A DNA stretch of 64,000 nt from Marinobacter daqiaonensis (GCF_900115285.1 NZ_FOYW01000001.1:2730581-2794580), one strand, 5' to 3'. Shown: positions 34,143 to 43,178, counted from the first letter of the stretch. Notes: generated by a model from the sequence alone, not told the origin. Translations and numbers: made by a program.

Positions 34143-34466
34143 GCGCAGGATGCTCTTTTTGACCTGTGGGGTGAGCGTCGGTTATTGGAATTATGTCAAA
34201 TCCGCTTGCAATTTGAGCTTTCCAGTCTAAGCGCATTGCCGGATAAGGCGCAAGTACTTAGCCAGCGACATAAATTTCCGGAGATCAACCTTTTGCAGTG
34301 TCGACCAGGGATGGCTCAGGGCAATTCGTCGGATACGACGATGATGTGATCACTGCCAGTGCCTAACCTGAGGACACAGCGTCCCGGTCTGAAAACAGCG
34401 AGGGATACCGCACGAATCTGAGAAACTTTCCGTCAAAAGAAGAATGACACCTGAAAAGGAAACCTT
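34143..34466. other. Divergent intergenic region of the MalT/LuxR gene and the SDR-thiolase-TRAP genes
   Basis: The 324 bases carry no gene I can support. They contain operator 4 (34326-34341). The stretch next to the regulator start (about 34190-34330) is more A/T-rich and probably holds its promoter; no clear -35/-10 pair could be fixed. Confidence 0.7.
34326..34341. promoter_or_regulatory. TCGTC-N6-GACGA operator 4
   Basis: TCGTCGGATACGACGA is a perfect 6+6 palindrome, 125 bases upstream of the SDR at 34467 and 183 bases from the regulator start. It suggests both control of the SDR operon and autoregulation. Confidence 0.8.
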
Positions 34467-35252
34467 ATGAAACTTGATTCTTCAATCAGCGCGGTGGTGA
34501 CCGGTGGAGCATCCGGCCTTGGTGAAGCCGTGGCCCGCCGTCTGGCAGCATCGGGCGTCAAAATCGCCATTTTCGATTTCAACGAGGAACGCGGCCAGGC
34601 CGTTGCTGAAGAGCTTGGTGGTGTGTTCTGCAAAGTGGATGTCACCTCCGAGGAGGCGGTGGACGCCGGATTCGAGAAGGCCCGCGGCGCCATTGGCCAG
34701 GAGCGCATCCTGGTGAACTGTGCCGGCACCGGCAATGCATTCAAGACTGCAAGCCGTGCCAGGCAGACCGGGGAGATCAAGCACTTCCCTCTGTCGGAGT
34801 TCGAGAAGCTCATTCAGATCAACCTGATTGGCAGCTTCCGCTGTGCCGCCAAGTCAGCGGCCGGCATGCTGGCCCTCGAGCCTGTCAACGAGGACGGCGA
34901 GCGTGGTGTCATAATCAATGTATCTTCGGTGGCGGCCCAGGATGGCCAGATCGGTCAGGCGGCCTACTCCGCTTCCAAGGCCGGGATCGTGGGCATGACC
35001 CTGCCCATGGCCCGGGACCTGATGGGCGAAGGCGTGCGAGTGAATACCATCATGCCAGGCCTGTTTGACACGCCCCTGATGCAGGGAATGCCGGACAATG
35101 TCAAAGACGCCCTGTCCGCGTCAGTGCCTTTCCCGAAGCGGCTCGGCAGGCCCGAGGAAGTGGCCTCCCTGACCGAAGTGATGGTCACCAACGGTTACTT
35201 CAACGGAGAAAGCGTTCGCCTGGATGGCGCGATTCGCATGGCGCCCCGTTGA
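34467..35252 (+). CDS. SDR, HSD10 / 3-hydroxy-2-methylacyl-CoA dehydrogenase-like
   Basis: SDR of 261 residues resembling type II 3-hydroxyacyl-CoA dehydrogenase (HSD17B10). Cofactor loop TGGASGLG (12-19), NCAGTGNA, an insertion RARQTGEIKHFPLSEFEKL typical of this group, the Ser in NVSSVAAQDGQIGQ, and YSASK. Such enzymes oxidise 3-hydroxy-2-methylbutyryl-CoA and related branched 3-hydroxyacyl-CoAs. It precedes a thiolase by 168 bp, a pairing that would finish methyl-branched beta-oxidation. Start ATG with AAGGAAA. Confidence 0.9.
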   Translation: MKLDSSISAVVTGGASGLGEAVARRLAASGVKIAIFDFNEERGQAVAEELGGVFCKVDVTSEEAVDAGFEKARGAIGQERILVNCAGTGNAFKTASRARQTGEIKHFPLSEFEKLIQINLIGSFRCAAKSAAGMLALEPVNEDGERGVIINVSSVAAQDGQIGQAAYSASKAGIVGMTLPMARDLMGEGVRVNTIMPGLFDTPLMQGMPDNVKDALSASVPFPKRLGRPEEVASLTEVMVTNGYFNGESVRLDGAIRMAPR

Positions 35253-35420
35253 GCCGTCCGAACAGTCAGAATTTGTCGCTCCGGATATGGATGACGATTG
35301 CGGCAATCACTGAACGCAAGAATGATCCGGCAGACACATCGAGAATGCGACCTGGGTTTCGCCACGGTCGCTTACTGAACCATCCCTGCCGCAAGAGCCG
35401 GCAGGCAAGAGGATTTCAAC

Positions 35421-36605
35421 ATGGCAGAAGCATATATAGTAGCAGCAACCCGAACCGCTGGCGGTCGCCGTGGTGGTCGCCTGTCCGGCTGGCATTCGGC
35501 CGATCTGGCCGCACAGGTGCTCAATGAGGTGGTCGACCGGGCCGGAGCGGATCCGGCGCTGATCGACGACGTGATCATGGGCTGTGTCAGCCAGATTGGT
35601 GAGCAATCCACCAACATTGCCCGCAATGCGGTTCTGGCCTCAAAGCTGCCGGAGTCGGTGCCGGGTACCTCCATAGACCGTCAGTGCGGCAGTTCCCAGC
35701 AGGCGCTTCATTTTGCAGCCCAGGCGGTCATGTCCGGTTTCCAGGACATTGTCATTGCCTCCGGTGTGGAGAGCATGAGCCGCACCCCGATGTTTTCCAC
35801 GGTGGCTCTGGCCCAGAAGGCGGGCATCGCCGAGCATTACATGAGTCAGAGTATCCGTGATCGCTATCCCGATGTGCCGGAGTTCAGCCAGTTCATGGGC
35901 GCGGAAATGATTGCCAAGAAGTATGGCCAGAAGCCGGAAGATCTCCATGCGTTTGCCCTGGAGAGCCACAAACGCGCCATTGCGGCCACTGAGGCGGGGA
36001 AATTCGACAGGGAAATCCTGCCGCTGCAGGCACGGCTTCAGGACGGTACCGTGCTGGACGAGATGCACATGCGTGATGAAGGTATCCGCTTTGACGCCAC
36101 CCTGGAAGGGATTGCCAGCGTCAAGCCCCTTCAGGAGGGAGGCTATATAAACGCGGCAGTGGCCAGCCAGATCTGTGATGGCGCCACCGCGGTGATGATC
36201 GTAAACGAGAAGGGACTCAAGAAACTGGGTGTTGAACCCCTGGCGCGGATTCACCACATGAGCGTGATCGGACATGATCCCGTCATCATGCTGGAAGCCC
36301 CGATTCCGGCAACCCAGGCAGCGCTCAGGAAGGCTGGTATGAGCATCAATGACATCGATCTGTTCGAGGTCAATGAGGCCTTTGCTCCGGTACCTCTGGC
36401 CTGGCTCGAAGTGACCGGCGCCGATCCCGACCGCATGAACGTGAATGGTGGCGCTATTGCCCTGGGCCATCCCCTGGGGGCATCCGGCACCAAGCTGATG
36501 ACGACCCTGGTTCATGCCCTCCAGGATCGTGGCGGCCGCTACGGCCTGCAGACCATGTGTGAAGGCGGCGGCATGGCCAACGTTACCATTATCGAACGGC
36601 TCTGA
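35421..36605 (+). CDS. Acetyl-CoA acyltransferase (thiolase)
   Basis: Thiolase of 394 residues cleaving 3-ketoacyl-CoA with CoA. Nucleophilic Cys in DRQCGSSQQALHFAAQ (about residue 91), GVESMSRTPMF, NEAFAPVPLAWL, the His in NGGAIALGHPLGASG, and the second Cys in MCEGGGMANV. It has an AGAGG site. It is the only thiolase in the window, so all the beta-oxidation branches encoded here may use it or others elsewhere. It is followed by a hairpin and then the TRAP genes. Confidence 0.94.
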   Translation: MAEAYIVAATRTAGGRRGGRLSGWHSADLAAQVLNEVVDRAGADPALIDDVIMGCVSQIGEQSTNIARNAVLASKLPESVPGTSIDRQCGSSQQALHFAAQAVMSGFQDIVIASGVESMSRTPMFSTVALAQKAGIAEHYMSQSIRDRYPDVPEFSQFMGAEMIAKKYGQKPEDLHAFALESHKRAIAATEAGKFDREILPLQARLQDGTVLDEMHMRDEGIRFDATLEGIASVKPLQEGGYINAAVASQICDGATAVMIVNEKGLKKLGVEPLARIHHMSVIGHDPVIMLEAPIPATQAALRKAGMSINDIDLFEVNEAFAPVPLAWLEVTGADPDRMNVNGGAIALGHPLGASGTKLMTTLVHALQDRGGRYGLQTMCEGGGMANVTIIERL

Positions 36606-36612
36606 GAGCCCG

Positions 36613-36637
36613 GGCCCGGCGGCGGAATCGCCGGGCC
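36613..36637 (+). terminator. Hairpin after the thiolase gene
   Basis: GGCCCGGCG (36613-36621) pairs with CGCCGGGCC (36629-36637), followed by the weak T-containing tail TGTTGATT. Probably a terminator or attenuator before the TRAP genes. Confidence 0.6.
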
Positions 36638-36668
36638 TGTTGATTAAGGCCTGCCAATAACAACATAG

Positions 36669-36682
36669 CGCCCCTCGGGGCG
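36669..36682 (+). other. Small palindrome just before dctQ
   Basis: CGCCCCTCGGGGCG directly precedes the GGAGG ribosome site of the dctQ-type gene. It could occlude or stabilise the 5' end of the TRAP mRNA. Confidence 0.4.
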
Positions 36683-36694
36683 GGAGGTTGCTCC

Positions 36695-37237
36695 ATGTAC
36701 GCAATAGGCCGAGCGCTCGCCAGAATTACCAACGTCGTCTCCATTCTCGGTGGCCTGGCGATCGCCCTGATGATGTTCCACATTACGTTCGACGTCATCG
36801 GGCGTTACGTTTTCAATTCACCCATCCCGGGTACGATCACGATCGTCTCCTACTACTACATGTCCATAGCGGCCTTTGTTCCCCTGGCATTTGCCGAGCA
36901 GAAGGACGCTCATATCTCGGTGGAAGTGATCACCGAGCGCATGCCGGCCTGGATGCGGAATAACCTCGAGCGGCTTTCGCTGCTGTGCTCAATGACCGTG
37001 TTCGGGTTCCTGGCTGTGCGTACATTTGGCGAGGCCCAGCGCAAGTATGAGATGGGGGCCTCGGTAGTCCAGGGCAGTGCCGACATTACCATCTGGGTCA
37101 CCTACTACATGCTGCCCGTCGGCAGCGGCCTCATGTTCCTGGTGGTGCTATACAAGCTGATCAACAGTTTCCTGCCTCAGGAAAGCGGCCTCGATACCGA
37201 GCGTGCAAAGGCTGACGAACTCCCGCCCGCAGACTGA
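36695..37237 (+). CDS. dctQ: TRAP transporter small membrane subunit (DctQ family)
   Basis: Inner-membrane protein of 180 residues with four hydrophobic segments (about 18-38, 50-70, 90-110, 130-155) and the DctQ features FDVIGRYVFN and AHISVEVITERMP. It partners the DctM protein 17 bp downstream and a periplasmic DctP receptor. The family symbol is used; the substrate is unknown. Start ATG after GGGAGG. Confidence 0.92.
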   Translation: MYAIGRALARITNVVSILGGLAIALMMFHITFDVIGRYVFNSPIPGTITIVSYYYMSIAAFVPLAFAEQKDAHISVEVITERMPAWMRNNLERLSLLCSMTVFGFLAVRTFGEAQRKYEMGASVVQGSADITIWVTYYMLPVGSGLMFLVVLYKLINSFLPQESGLDTERAKADELPPAD

Positions 37238-37254
37238 CGACTGAGAGAATAATA

Positions 37255-38562
37255 ATGAGCGATGTACAGATCGGTTTGACAGGTCTAATTCTTCTGGTGG
37301 TACTGATTGCCCTCAGGATTCCCATTGGCGTTTCCCTGATCGGCGTTTCCTTCGGTGGCCTGTGGTACCTGATGGGCTTCAATGTCGCCTGGGGCTCACT
37401 GGGGATCGTTCCCTACCAGTTTGCCACCAACTGGGTGCTCAGTTCGGTGCCCATGTTCCTGCTGCTGGGTTTCCTCTGTTATCACACCCAGCTGACCCAG
37501 GGGATGTTCCGGGCCGCCCGCATGTGGCTCGCCGGCGTACCCGGGGGCCTTGCCATTGCCGCCGTATTCGGGTCGGCCGGCTTTGCAGCGGTTTCCGGCT
37601 CTTCGGTCGCCTGCTCCGCCGCCATGGGACGGATCGCCGTCCCGGAAATGATCAAGTATCGCTATAACCCGGAACTGGCTACTGGCACGGTGGCGGTGGC
37701 CGGTACCATTGGCGCGCTGATTCCGCCCTCCATCATCATGATTCTTTACGGCATTATTGCCCAGGAATCCATTACCGGGCTCTTCCTCGGGGGTATCTCC
37801 GCAGGGATCATCACCGCCGTTGGTTACATCGTGGTGATCCTGGTCCGGGTCAAGCTCAATCCCGAGCTGGCGCCGGATACCCAGGAAGTAATTCCGTTCC
37901 AGGACAAGGTCTGGGCACTCAAGGACACCTGGCCCGTCATCCTGATCATGATCGGCATTTTCGGCGGCCTGTTTGGTGGCGTTTTCACCCCCACGGAGGC
38001 CGGGGCCATCGGGGCCTGTCTCTCTCTGATCGTGGCAGCCATCAAGGGCAGTCTGACCTGGCCGCGCTTCCGGGATGCGATTCTGGAAACACTGCTGACG
38101 ACCAGTGCGCTGATCATCATAGCTGTGGGTGCCAGCCTGCTGACCCGGTTCCTGGCGCTTTCCGGTGCCGGTGACTTCCTTTCCGAGTGGATCATCAGCC
38201 TGGATGCCAGTGTCGTTGTCATTCTGCTGGCGATCGTATTGATCTATGTACTGCTGGGTATGTTCCTGGAGCCCATTGGCGCCATGCTGCTGACCCTGCC
38301 CATCGTGCTGCCGATCATCGACAACCTCGGCCTGAGCCTGCTCTGGTTCGGTGTTGTGCTGACCAAGCTGCTGGAGGTGGGCATGATTACCCCGCCTATC
38401 GGCATGAATGTGTTTGTCATCAAGAGCGTGGTGGGCAAGCTGGTGACTACGGCCCAGGTTTTCAGAGGAATCTTCTGGTTCCTGATCATGGACTTCTTCG
38501 TGCTGTTCCTGCTGATAACCTTCCCGGACATCATTCTGTTCCTGCCGGGACTGGGAAACTGA
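37255..38562 (+). CDS. dctM: TRAP transporter large membrane subunit (DctM family)
   Basis: Inner-membrane permease of 435 residues with about twelve hydrophobic segments. Family features include GSSVACSAAMGRIAVPEM, the PPSIIMILYGIIAQESI segment, and GMITPPIGMNVFV near the C-terminus. It drives sodium-coupled uptake of an organic acid delivered by a DctP receptor. It is the only DctM in the window, while three DctP genes are present (2260, 38650, 60228). It lies in an operon with DctQ upstream and DctP 87 bp downstream. Confidence 0.94.
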   Translation: MSDVQIGLTGLILLVVLIALRIPIGVSLIGVSFGGLWYLMGFNVAWGSLGIVPYQFATNWVLSSVPMFLLLGFLCYHTQLTQGMFRAARMWLAGVPGGLAIAAVFGSAGFAAVSGSSVACSAAMGRIAVPEMIKYRYNPELATGTVAVAGTIGALIPPSIIMILYGIIAQESITGLFLGGISAGIITAVGYIVVILVRVKLNPELAPDTQEVIPFQDKVWALKDTWPVILIMIGIFGGLFGGVFTPTEAGAIGACLSLIVAAIKGSLTWPRFRDAILETLLTTSALIIIAVGASLLTRFLALSGAGDFLSEWIISLDASVVVILLAIVLIYVLLGMFLEPIGAMLLTLPIVLPIIDNLGLSLLWFGVVLTKLLEVGMITPPIGMNVFVIKSVVGKLVTTAQVFRGIFWFLIMDFFVLFLLITFPDIILFLPGLGN

Positions 38563-38649
38563 AGTGGTGGCCAGGAGCCATGTCATAAAAAGGGGTGTTC
38601 TGAGCAATCGTGCCCTATGCTGAATCGACAATGATCAAAGGAGCTCAAA

Positions 38650-39789
38650 ATGAAACAATATCCCCTCGTGATCGCCATGATGGCGCTGGCGCCGGTTGCC
38701 CTCGAAGCGGAGCAGTTGCGTTTTGCCTCCGGTTATCCATCCGGTAGCATCACCAGTGAAGCGCTTGATGCCTTTTCCAAAAAGCTGGAACAGGCTTCCA
38801 GCGGTGACCTGAGTGTCCAGGTTTATGAATTGTCCCTGCTGAATCTCAAGGAAACCCCTTCGGGAATTCGAGATGGCATGGCAGACATGGGCGTGGTGCT
38901 GACTCCCTATTTTCCGGCGGACTATCCCCACACCAATATGGTGGCTGAAGTATCCATGTCTATCGAGTTGACCGATGGTGGTTCGGATCAGGCCGGCCTG
39001 GTGTACACCGGTGCCATGTCCGAATTCATATTCCTGGAATGTGCAGAATGCCGGCAGGAATTCGAGGCGCAGAACCAGCTGTTTCTGGGCAGTGCCGCCA
39101 CGCCACCGTATTCACTGCTGTGCCGCGAGAAAGTGGATAGCCTCGAGGCCCTGGAAGGCAAGAATCTGAGAACCTCTGGTGCCCAGTGGGCGCGGTGGGC
39201 GGAGTCCGTCAATGCCAACCCCATCACGATGTCGGTCAACGAGATATACGAGGGCCTGAGTCAGGGCGTGGTTGACTGTTCGGTTCAGTCCACCTCGGAG
39301 CTGTCGGTATTCAACCTCTTTGAAGTCGTGAACGATATCACCGTGAATTATCCCAGCGGTGTGTTCAGCGGGGTCGGATCAGCCAATATTAACAAACAGA
39401 CCTGGCGTTCCCTGAGCGAGGCGCAGCGTGAGGCTCTGCTGGAAGCGACCGCCGTTCTGTCGGCCGAGTTCAGTTGGGGTTACGAAGTGGGTGCCGTGGA
39501 AAACGAGAAAACCGCGAAAGAGCAGGGTATTGGAATTACCCATCCCACCGAGGAGATGAAAGAAGTCAACCGGGAGTTCATCCGCTCTGACCTGAAAACC
39601 ATCGCCGACGCCTATACCGAGCGATATGGTATCGAGCAGGCCGAAGAAAAAATCGCCCGTTTCCGCGAGATCCTGGCCAAGTGGGGGGAGCGGATCGACG
39701 ATGTCGAGAGTGGCGAGGAGTTAGCAGATCTGTATTGGGAACATGTGTTCTCTAAAGTCAGTGCTGCTGAATACGGCATGGGCAAGTAA
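38650..39789 (+). CDS. TRAP transporter solute-binding protein (DctP family), copy 2
   Basis: Periplasmic receptor of 379 residues, the copy adjacent to the DctQM genes. Short signal peptide with likely cleavage near VALEA (about residue 20). Core segments GIRDGMADMGVVLTPYFP and RTSGAQWARWAE match the copies at 2260 and 60228. Cys131, Cys134, Cys158 and Cys210 show the same spacing as in the other two. It probably delivers an organic acid that is activated by the ligases in this window. Start ATG with AAGGAG. Confidence 0.93.
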   Translation: MKQYPLVIAMMALAPVALEAEQLRFASGYPSGSITSEALDAFSKKLEQASSGDLSVQVYELSLLNLKETPSGIRDGMADMGVVLTPYFPADYPHTNMVAEVSMSIELTDGGSDQAGLVYTGAMSEFIFLECAECRQEFEAQNQLFLGSAATPPYSLLCREKVDSLEALEGKNLRTSGAQWARWAESVNANPITMSVNEIYEGLSQGVVDCSVQSTSELSVFNLFEVVNDITVNYPSGVFSGVGSANINKQTWRSLSEAQREALLEATAVLSAEFSWGYEVGAVENEKTAKEQGIGITHPTEEMKEVNREFIRSDLKTIADAYTERYGIEQAEEKIARFREILAKWGERIDDVESGEELADLYWEHVFSKVSAAEYGMGK

Positions 39790-39799
39790 CAGGGTGGTT

Positions 39800-39820
39800 C
39801 AGGGGTGGCCCCTTCCCCTG
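39800..39820 (+). terminator. Possible hairpin after dctP copy 2
   Basis: CAGGGG (39800-39805) pairs with CCCCTG (39815-39820). No T-run; the following 90 bases up to the convergent hydrolase gene are GC-rich and otherwise featureless. Confidence 0.4.
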
Positions 39821-39908
39821 CCTGAGCCCCTCGGGCAGAGATTACCGGGAAAGGAGCCTCCCGATACCCTGGGACCGGGGCCAGGGTGACGGGGGATATG
39901 GGAACGCA

Positions 39909-40859
39909 TCAGGAGACTGACTGGCCCCGGTTCACGAAGTCGCCAATTGCACGATAGGTATCGGCGCAGGCTTCCGGCACCAGATCTTCCAGGTTCAGGA
40001 AGGCATGGATCATGTCCGGATAGTCCCGCAGTTCGCAGCTGACGCCGGCCGCCTGGAGCCTTAGGGCATAAGCGACCCCCTCGTCATGGAGGGGGCAGTA
40101 GCCGGCGGTGATAACCAGCGTGGCCGGCATTCCGTCCGGCACCTCCATGTGTATAGGGGAAGCCTTGCGGCGGTCCTCCTCCCCCTGGAAGTAGTGGTCG
40201 AAATACCAGCCGATTCTGTTTTTTTCCAGCAGGTACCCCTCGCCGTGCTCAGTGATGGATGGATGATCCATGGTGTAGTCCAGGCTGGGGTAGATGAGGA
40301 TCTGGGATTTCAGGTTCAGCCCCGGCTCCCGCGCCAGCATGTGGCTGACCGTGGCGGCATAGGTGGCGCCGCCGGAGTCTCCAGTCAGGGTGAGCCGACG
40401 CTCGAACCCGTAGTCGTGGTGCGAGAGTAAGGCCCATATCTGGCGGGTGACGTTCAGGCAGTCATTGAGCCCGGCGGGATAGGGGGCCTCCGGGGCCAGC
40501 CGGTAGTCCACGGATACCACCAGATGGCCACTGGTGGCTGCCAGTTTACAGGCGATCGGGTCATACACCGCCACGCTGCCCGCCATATGGCCGCCACCAT
40601 GGAAGAAAAGCATGACCGGCTTGCTCTCGCCCGGTGAGGGGTCGTAGACCCGTGCCGGCACGTCGCCGTCCCCGGTCGCGACCCGAATGTCGCGGACGTC
40701 CGCGATATTCGGTGCCCGGGTCACAAAGGTGGCGGTCAGGCCAGCAAGGCTGTCCCGCACCATCGCGGGAGTGGCCTCTACGCCTCGCGCCTTCTGCTCT
40801 GCCACCAGGGCATTGAGCTGGTCCAGCCAGGCCCGCAGGTTGGGGTGTACGTCGGTCAT
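39909..40859 (-). CDS. Alpha/beta hydrolase, HSL (hormone-sensitive lipase) family
   Basis: Esterase/lipase-like protein of 316 residues. HGGG (residues 87-90) forms the oxyanion hole; the nucleophile is Ser162 in GDSGG; Asp and His come from the TAGYCPLHDEG and PDMIHAFLNL segments. It hydrolyses a carboxylic ester, perhaps releasing the acid that the adjacent ligase activates (inference). I start at MTDVHPN (40859) with GGAGC; the longer frame overlaps little-conserved sequence. It is the last gene of the TetR-led operon, 37 bp after the MaoC-like gene. Confidence 0.92.
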   Translation of the reverse strand: MTDVHPNLRAWLDQLNALVAEQKARGVEATPAMVRDSLAGLTATFVTRAPNIADVRDIRVATGDGDVPARVYDPSPGESKPVMLFFHGGGHMAGSVAVYDPIACKLAATSGHLVVSVDYRLAPEAPYPAGLNDCLNVTRQIWALLSHHDYGFERRLTLTGDSGGATYAATVSHMLAREPGLNLKSQILIYPSLDYTMDHPSITEHGEGYLLEKNRIGWYFDHYFQGEEDRRKASPIHMEVPDGMPATLVITAGYCPLHDEGVAYALRLQAAGVSCELRDYPDMIHAFLNLEDLVPEACADTYRAIGDFVNRGQSVS

Positions 40860-40896
40860 CGGGGTTGCTCCATTTCCGGTCGCTGGCGGCCGGATA

Positions 40897-41271
40897 TCAG
40901 TGTTGAAACAGCACCAGGGCCTCGCCGTCACAGATCAGGCGACCATCATGGCCGGTGCACACCGTTTTCAGGTTGGCCAGGGCCTTGTCCCGGCGGAGCC
41001 GGCTTATGGTCACGCTGGCGGTCAGGGTCTCACCGGCTTCGGCCGTGGCGTGAAAGGCCATCGCCTGCTTCAGGTAATTGGTGCCATGGCCGGGCAGCTC
41101 CTCTCCCAGCAGGTAGGAGAACAGGCCGGCAATCAGCGGCTCAGGCACCCCCTGCCAGGTCTGGTCAAGCTGGCACAGATCGCACCACTCCTGCAGGTCT
41201 TCGCTGGCGAAGACGCGCCTGGTACTGGCACTGAGCCCCTCTTTCAGGGCGTCGAATCGATCCAGGCTCAT
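40897..41271 (-). CDS. MaoC-fold protein lacking the hydratase motif
   Basis: Small hot-dog protein of 124 residues. FHATAEAGETLTASVTISRL and VCTGHDGRLICDGEALVLF match the second half of a MaoC domain, but the helix that should carry Asp-x4-His reads LDQTWQGVPEPLIAGL and has no such pair. It starts inside the stop of the intact MaoC gene (ATGA overlap at 41268-41271), so the two are likely made together as a heteromeric hydratase with one catalytic and one structural subunit (inference). Confidence 0.82.
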   Translation of the reverse strand: MSLDRFDALKEGLSASTRRVFASEDLQEWCDLCQLDQTWQGVPEPLIAGLFSYLLGEELPGHGTNYLKQAMAFHATAEAGETLTASVTISRLRRDKALANLKTVCTGHDGRLICDGEALVLFQH

Positions 41272-41660
41272 ACTTCCTCCTCGCTCAGCTGCAGCTCACA
41301 CTGGCCGGCCAGGCAGGTTTCGCCGTCGGGTCGGGTAATGGTGGTGGTGAGGGTCAGAGTCCGACCCTCGCGACCGGTTTCCTCGATAACCAGCTCCAGC
41401 GTATCGCCGGCGTAGGCGGGCGCCGGAAACATCAGGCTCTGGCTCTTCAATACCGAGCGGGGCCAGCTCTGCGCCAGGAGACTGCGGACCACGCTGAACA
41501 GCAGCATGCCGTGGGAGACCGTGCGGCCAAAGCTGGTCCGGGCCGAAAATTCCGGATCCACGTGAATCGGGTTGTGGTCGCCGCTGAGGCGAGCGAAGCG
41601 GTCAAAGTCTTCCTGGCTGAGGATGAAGGCCTGTTCGCAGGGAATGCTGGATTCGGTCAT
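41268..41660 (-). CDS. MaoC-type (R)-enoyl-CoA hydratase
   Basis: Hot-dog hydratase of 130 residues with the catalytic motif GDHNPIHVD (Asp28, His33) and FGRTVSHGMLLFSVV, as in (R)-specific enoyl-CoA hydratases. It adds water to a trans-2-enoyl-CoA or acts in reverse. Three bases after the ligase stop; overlaps the incomplete MaoC partner by four bases. It adds a second, R-specific hydration route beside the crotonase at 43175. Confidence 0.9.
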   Translation of the reverse strand: MTESSIPCEQAFILSQEDFDRFARLSGDHNPIHVDPEFSARTSFGRTVSHGMLLFSVVRSLLAQSWPRSVLKSQSLMFPAPAYAGDTLELVIEETGREGRTLTLTTTITRPDGETCLAGQCELQLSEEEV

Positions 41661-41663
41661 GGG

Positions 41664-43178
41664 TCAGTCCTGCCTGAGTATCTGTTTGGTGACCTTGCCC
41701 AGGGCGTTGCGGGGCAGCTCATCCACAAACTGGAAATACTTCGGCACCTTGTATCCGGCCAGCCGTTCCCGGCAGAAGCTGTAGAGGGCGTCGGTGCCGG
41801 GCGCGGCGGTATCGCCTCTGAGGCAGATAAAGGCCTTGCCCACTTCGCCCCATTTTCCGTCCGGTACGCCAATCACCGCCACCTCACTGATGGCGGGGTG
41901 CTCCACCAGGACCCGTTCCACTTCGGCGGGATAGACGTTTTCACCGCCGGAAATGAACATGTCCTTCCAGCGGTCGACAATGTAGTAACAGCCGTCCTCA
42001 TCACAGCGGGCGACGTCGCCACTGTGGAGCCAGCCATCGGGCCGTATCGCCTCCCGGGTGGCGTCCGGGCGATTCCAGTAGCCGGGGGTGATGTTGGGGC
42101 CCCTGATCATCAGTTCGCCGGATTCGCCCCGGGCAACCTCCCGGCCGTCGGTGCCCACGATGCGCACCTCCGTCAGCAGCTGGGGGCGGCCCACTGACCC
42201 GATCTTGGTAAGGACGTCCGCCTCGTCGAGCAGAAATACCGTCGGTCCCGTTTCGGTCATGCCCATGCCGGTGCGCACCCGGATGCCCTGCTCAACAAAA
42301 CGTCTTGCCACCGGCAATGCCAGCGGCGCGCCGCCACAGCCCCAGGAACGGACATTCCTCAGGCGCTCGCCACTGAACGCCGGGTGCTCGAGAATGGCCT
42401 GGTAGACCGCGGGCACGCCGAAGAAAATGGTTGCCCGGTTTGCCAGCACGTCCATGGCCTGGTCCGGCTCGAAGCTCCTGGCAACCAGCACGCAGCCACC
42501 GGCGATGAAAACCGCGGAGGAATAGAGATTGATACCAGCGGTATGGAACAGCGGCAACACGTTCAGCAGGGTATCCTTTCCGGTCAGGTCCACCGCCAGA
42601 CCAATATTCAGGTAATTGGCCATCATCATCCGGAACGTCTGGATGACGCCCTTGGGCCGGCCGGTGGTGCCCGATGTGTAGAGCAGGTACCAGGGAGTAT
42701 CCGGATCACGCTCGGGGTGGGGGCTCAGGTCGGGGTCCGTGGCCGCCAGGTCCTGATCATAGGGGCGGCAAGCGGAAGCAGTGCCGTCCAGGTCCACAAG
42801 CGTGTCGACATGCCCCGTCGCTTTCAGTCCGAAGGCGCTGTCGGTGAATTCCCCACCGAAGACCAGGGCGCGGGGTCCACAGTCGGCCATCAGCTGTTCG
42901 AGTTCCGGCTGTGCCAGTCGCCAGTTCAGCGGCACCAGGATAAGGCCGGCCTTCGCGCAGCCGAACAGCATGGCGAAAAATTCCGCCCGGCTGTGTCCCA
43001 GAAAGGCGATCCGGTCGCCCTCGGCCAGGTCCCAGTGGGTGAGGGCGGCCGTGGCGAATCTGGCTGCCTGCTCGTTCAGCTGGCGGTAGTTGTAAACGGC
43101 ACCGGAATGGAGATCCTCCAGAGCCGGACGGTCAGGGGTGACGCGGGCCCTGTGGGCCATCAGGTCAAACATGTTCAT
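41664..43178 (-). CDS. AMP-forming acyl-CoA ligase
   Basis: ANL ligase of 504 residues. P-loop WYLLYTSGTTGRPKGVIQTF, LHSGDVARCDEDGCYYIVDR and ISGGENVYPAEVERVLV in the hinge, and RNALGKVTKQIL with the C-terminal Lys. It overlaps the upstream crotonase stop by four bases (ATGA), so it is translationally coupled. It probably activates the acid brought in by the divergent Liv-type importer. Confidence 0.93.
   Translation of the reverse strand: MNMFDLMAHRARVTPDRPALEDLHSGAVYNYRQLNEQAARFATAALTHWDLAEGDRIAFLGHSRAEFFAMLFGCAKAGLILVPLNWRLAQPELEQLMADCGPRALVFGGEFTDSAFGLKATGHVDTLVDLDGTASACRPYDQDLAATDPDLSPHPERDPDTPWYLLYTSGTTGRPKGVIQTFRMMMANYLNIGLAVDLTGKDTLLNVLPLFHTAGINLYSSAVFIAGGCVLVARSFEPDQAMDVLANRATIFFGVPAVYQAILEHPAFSGERLRNVRSWGCGGAPLALPVARRFVEQGIRVRTGMGMTETGPTVFLLDEADVLTKIGSVGRPQLLTEVRIVGTDGREVARGESGELMIRGPNITPGYWNRPDATREAIRPDGWLHSGDVARCDEDGCYYIVDRWKDMFISGGENVYPAEVERVLVEHPAISEVAVIGVPDGKWGEVGKAFICLRGDTAAPGTDALYSFCRERLAGYKVPKYFQFVDELPRNALGKVTKQILRQD

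Noticed and set aside
37396..38631. A 411-codon minus-strand frame opposite dctM
   Set aside because: Its His/Gln/Asp-rich composition is the reverse complement of membrane segments; dctM is intact on the plus strand.
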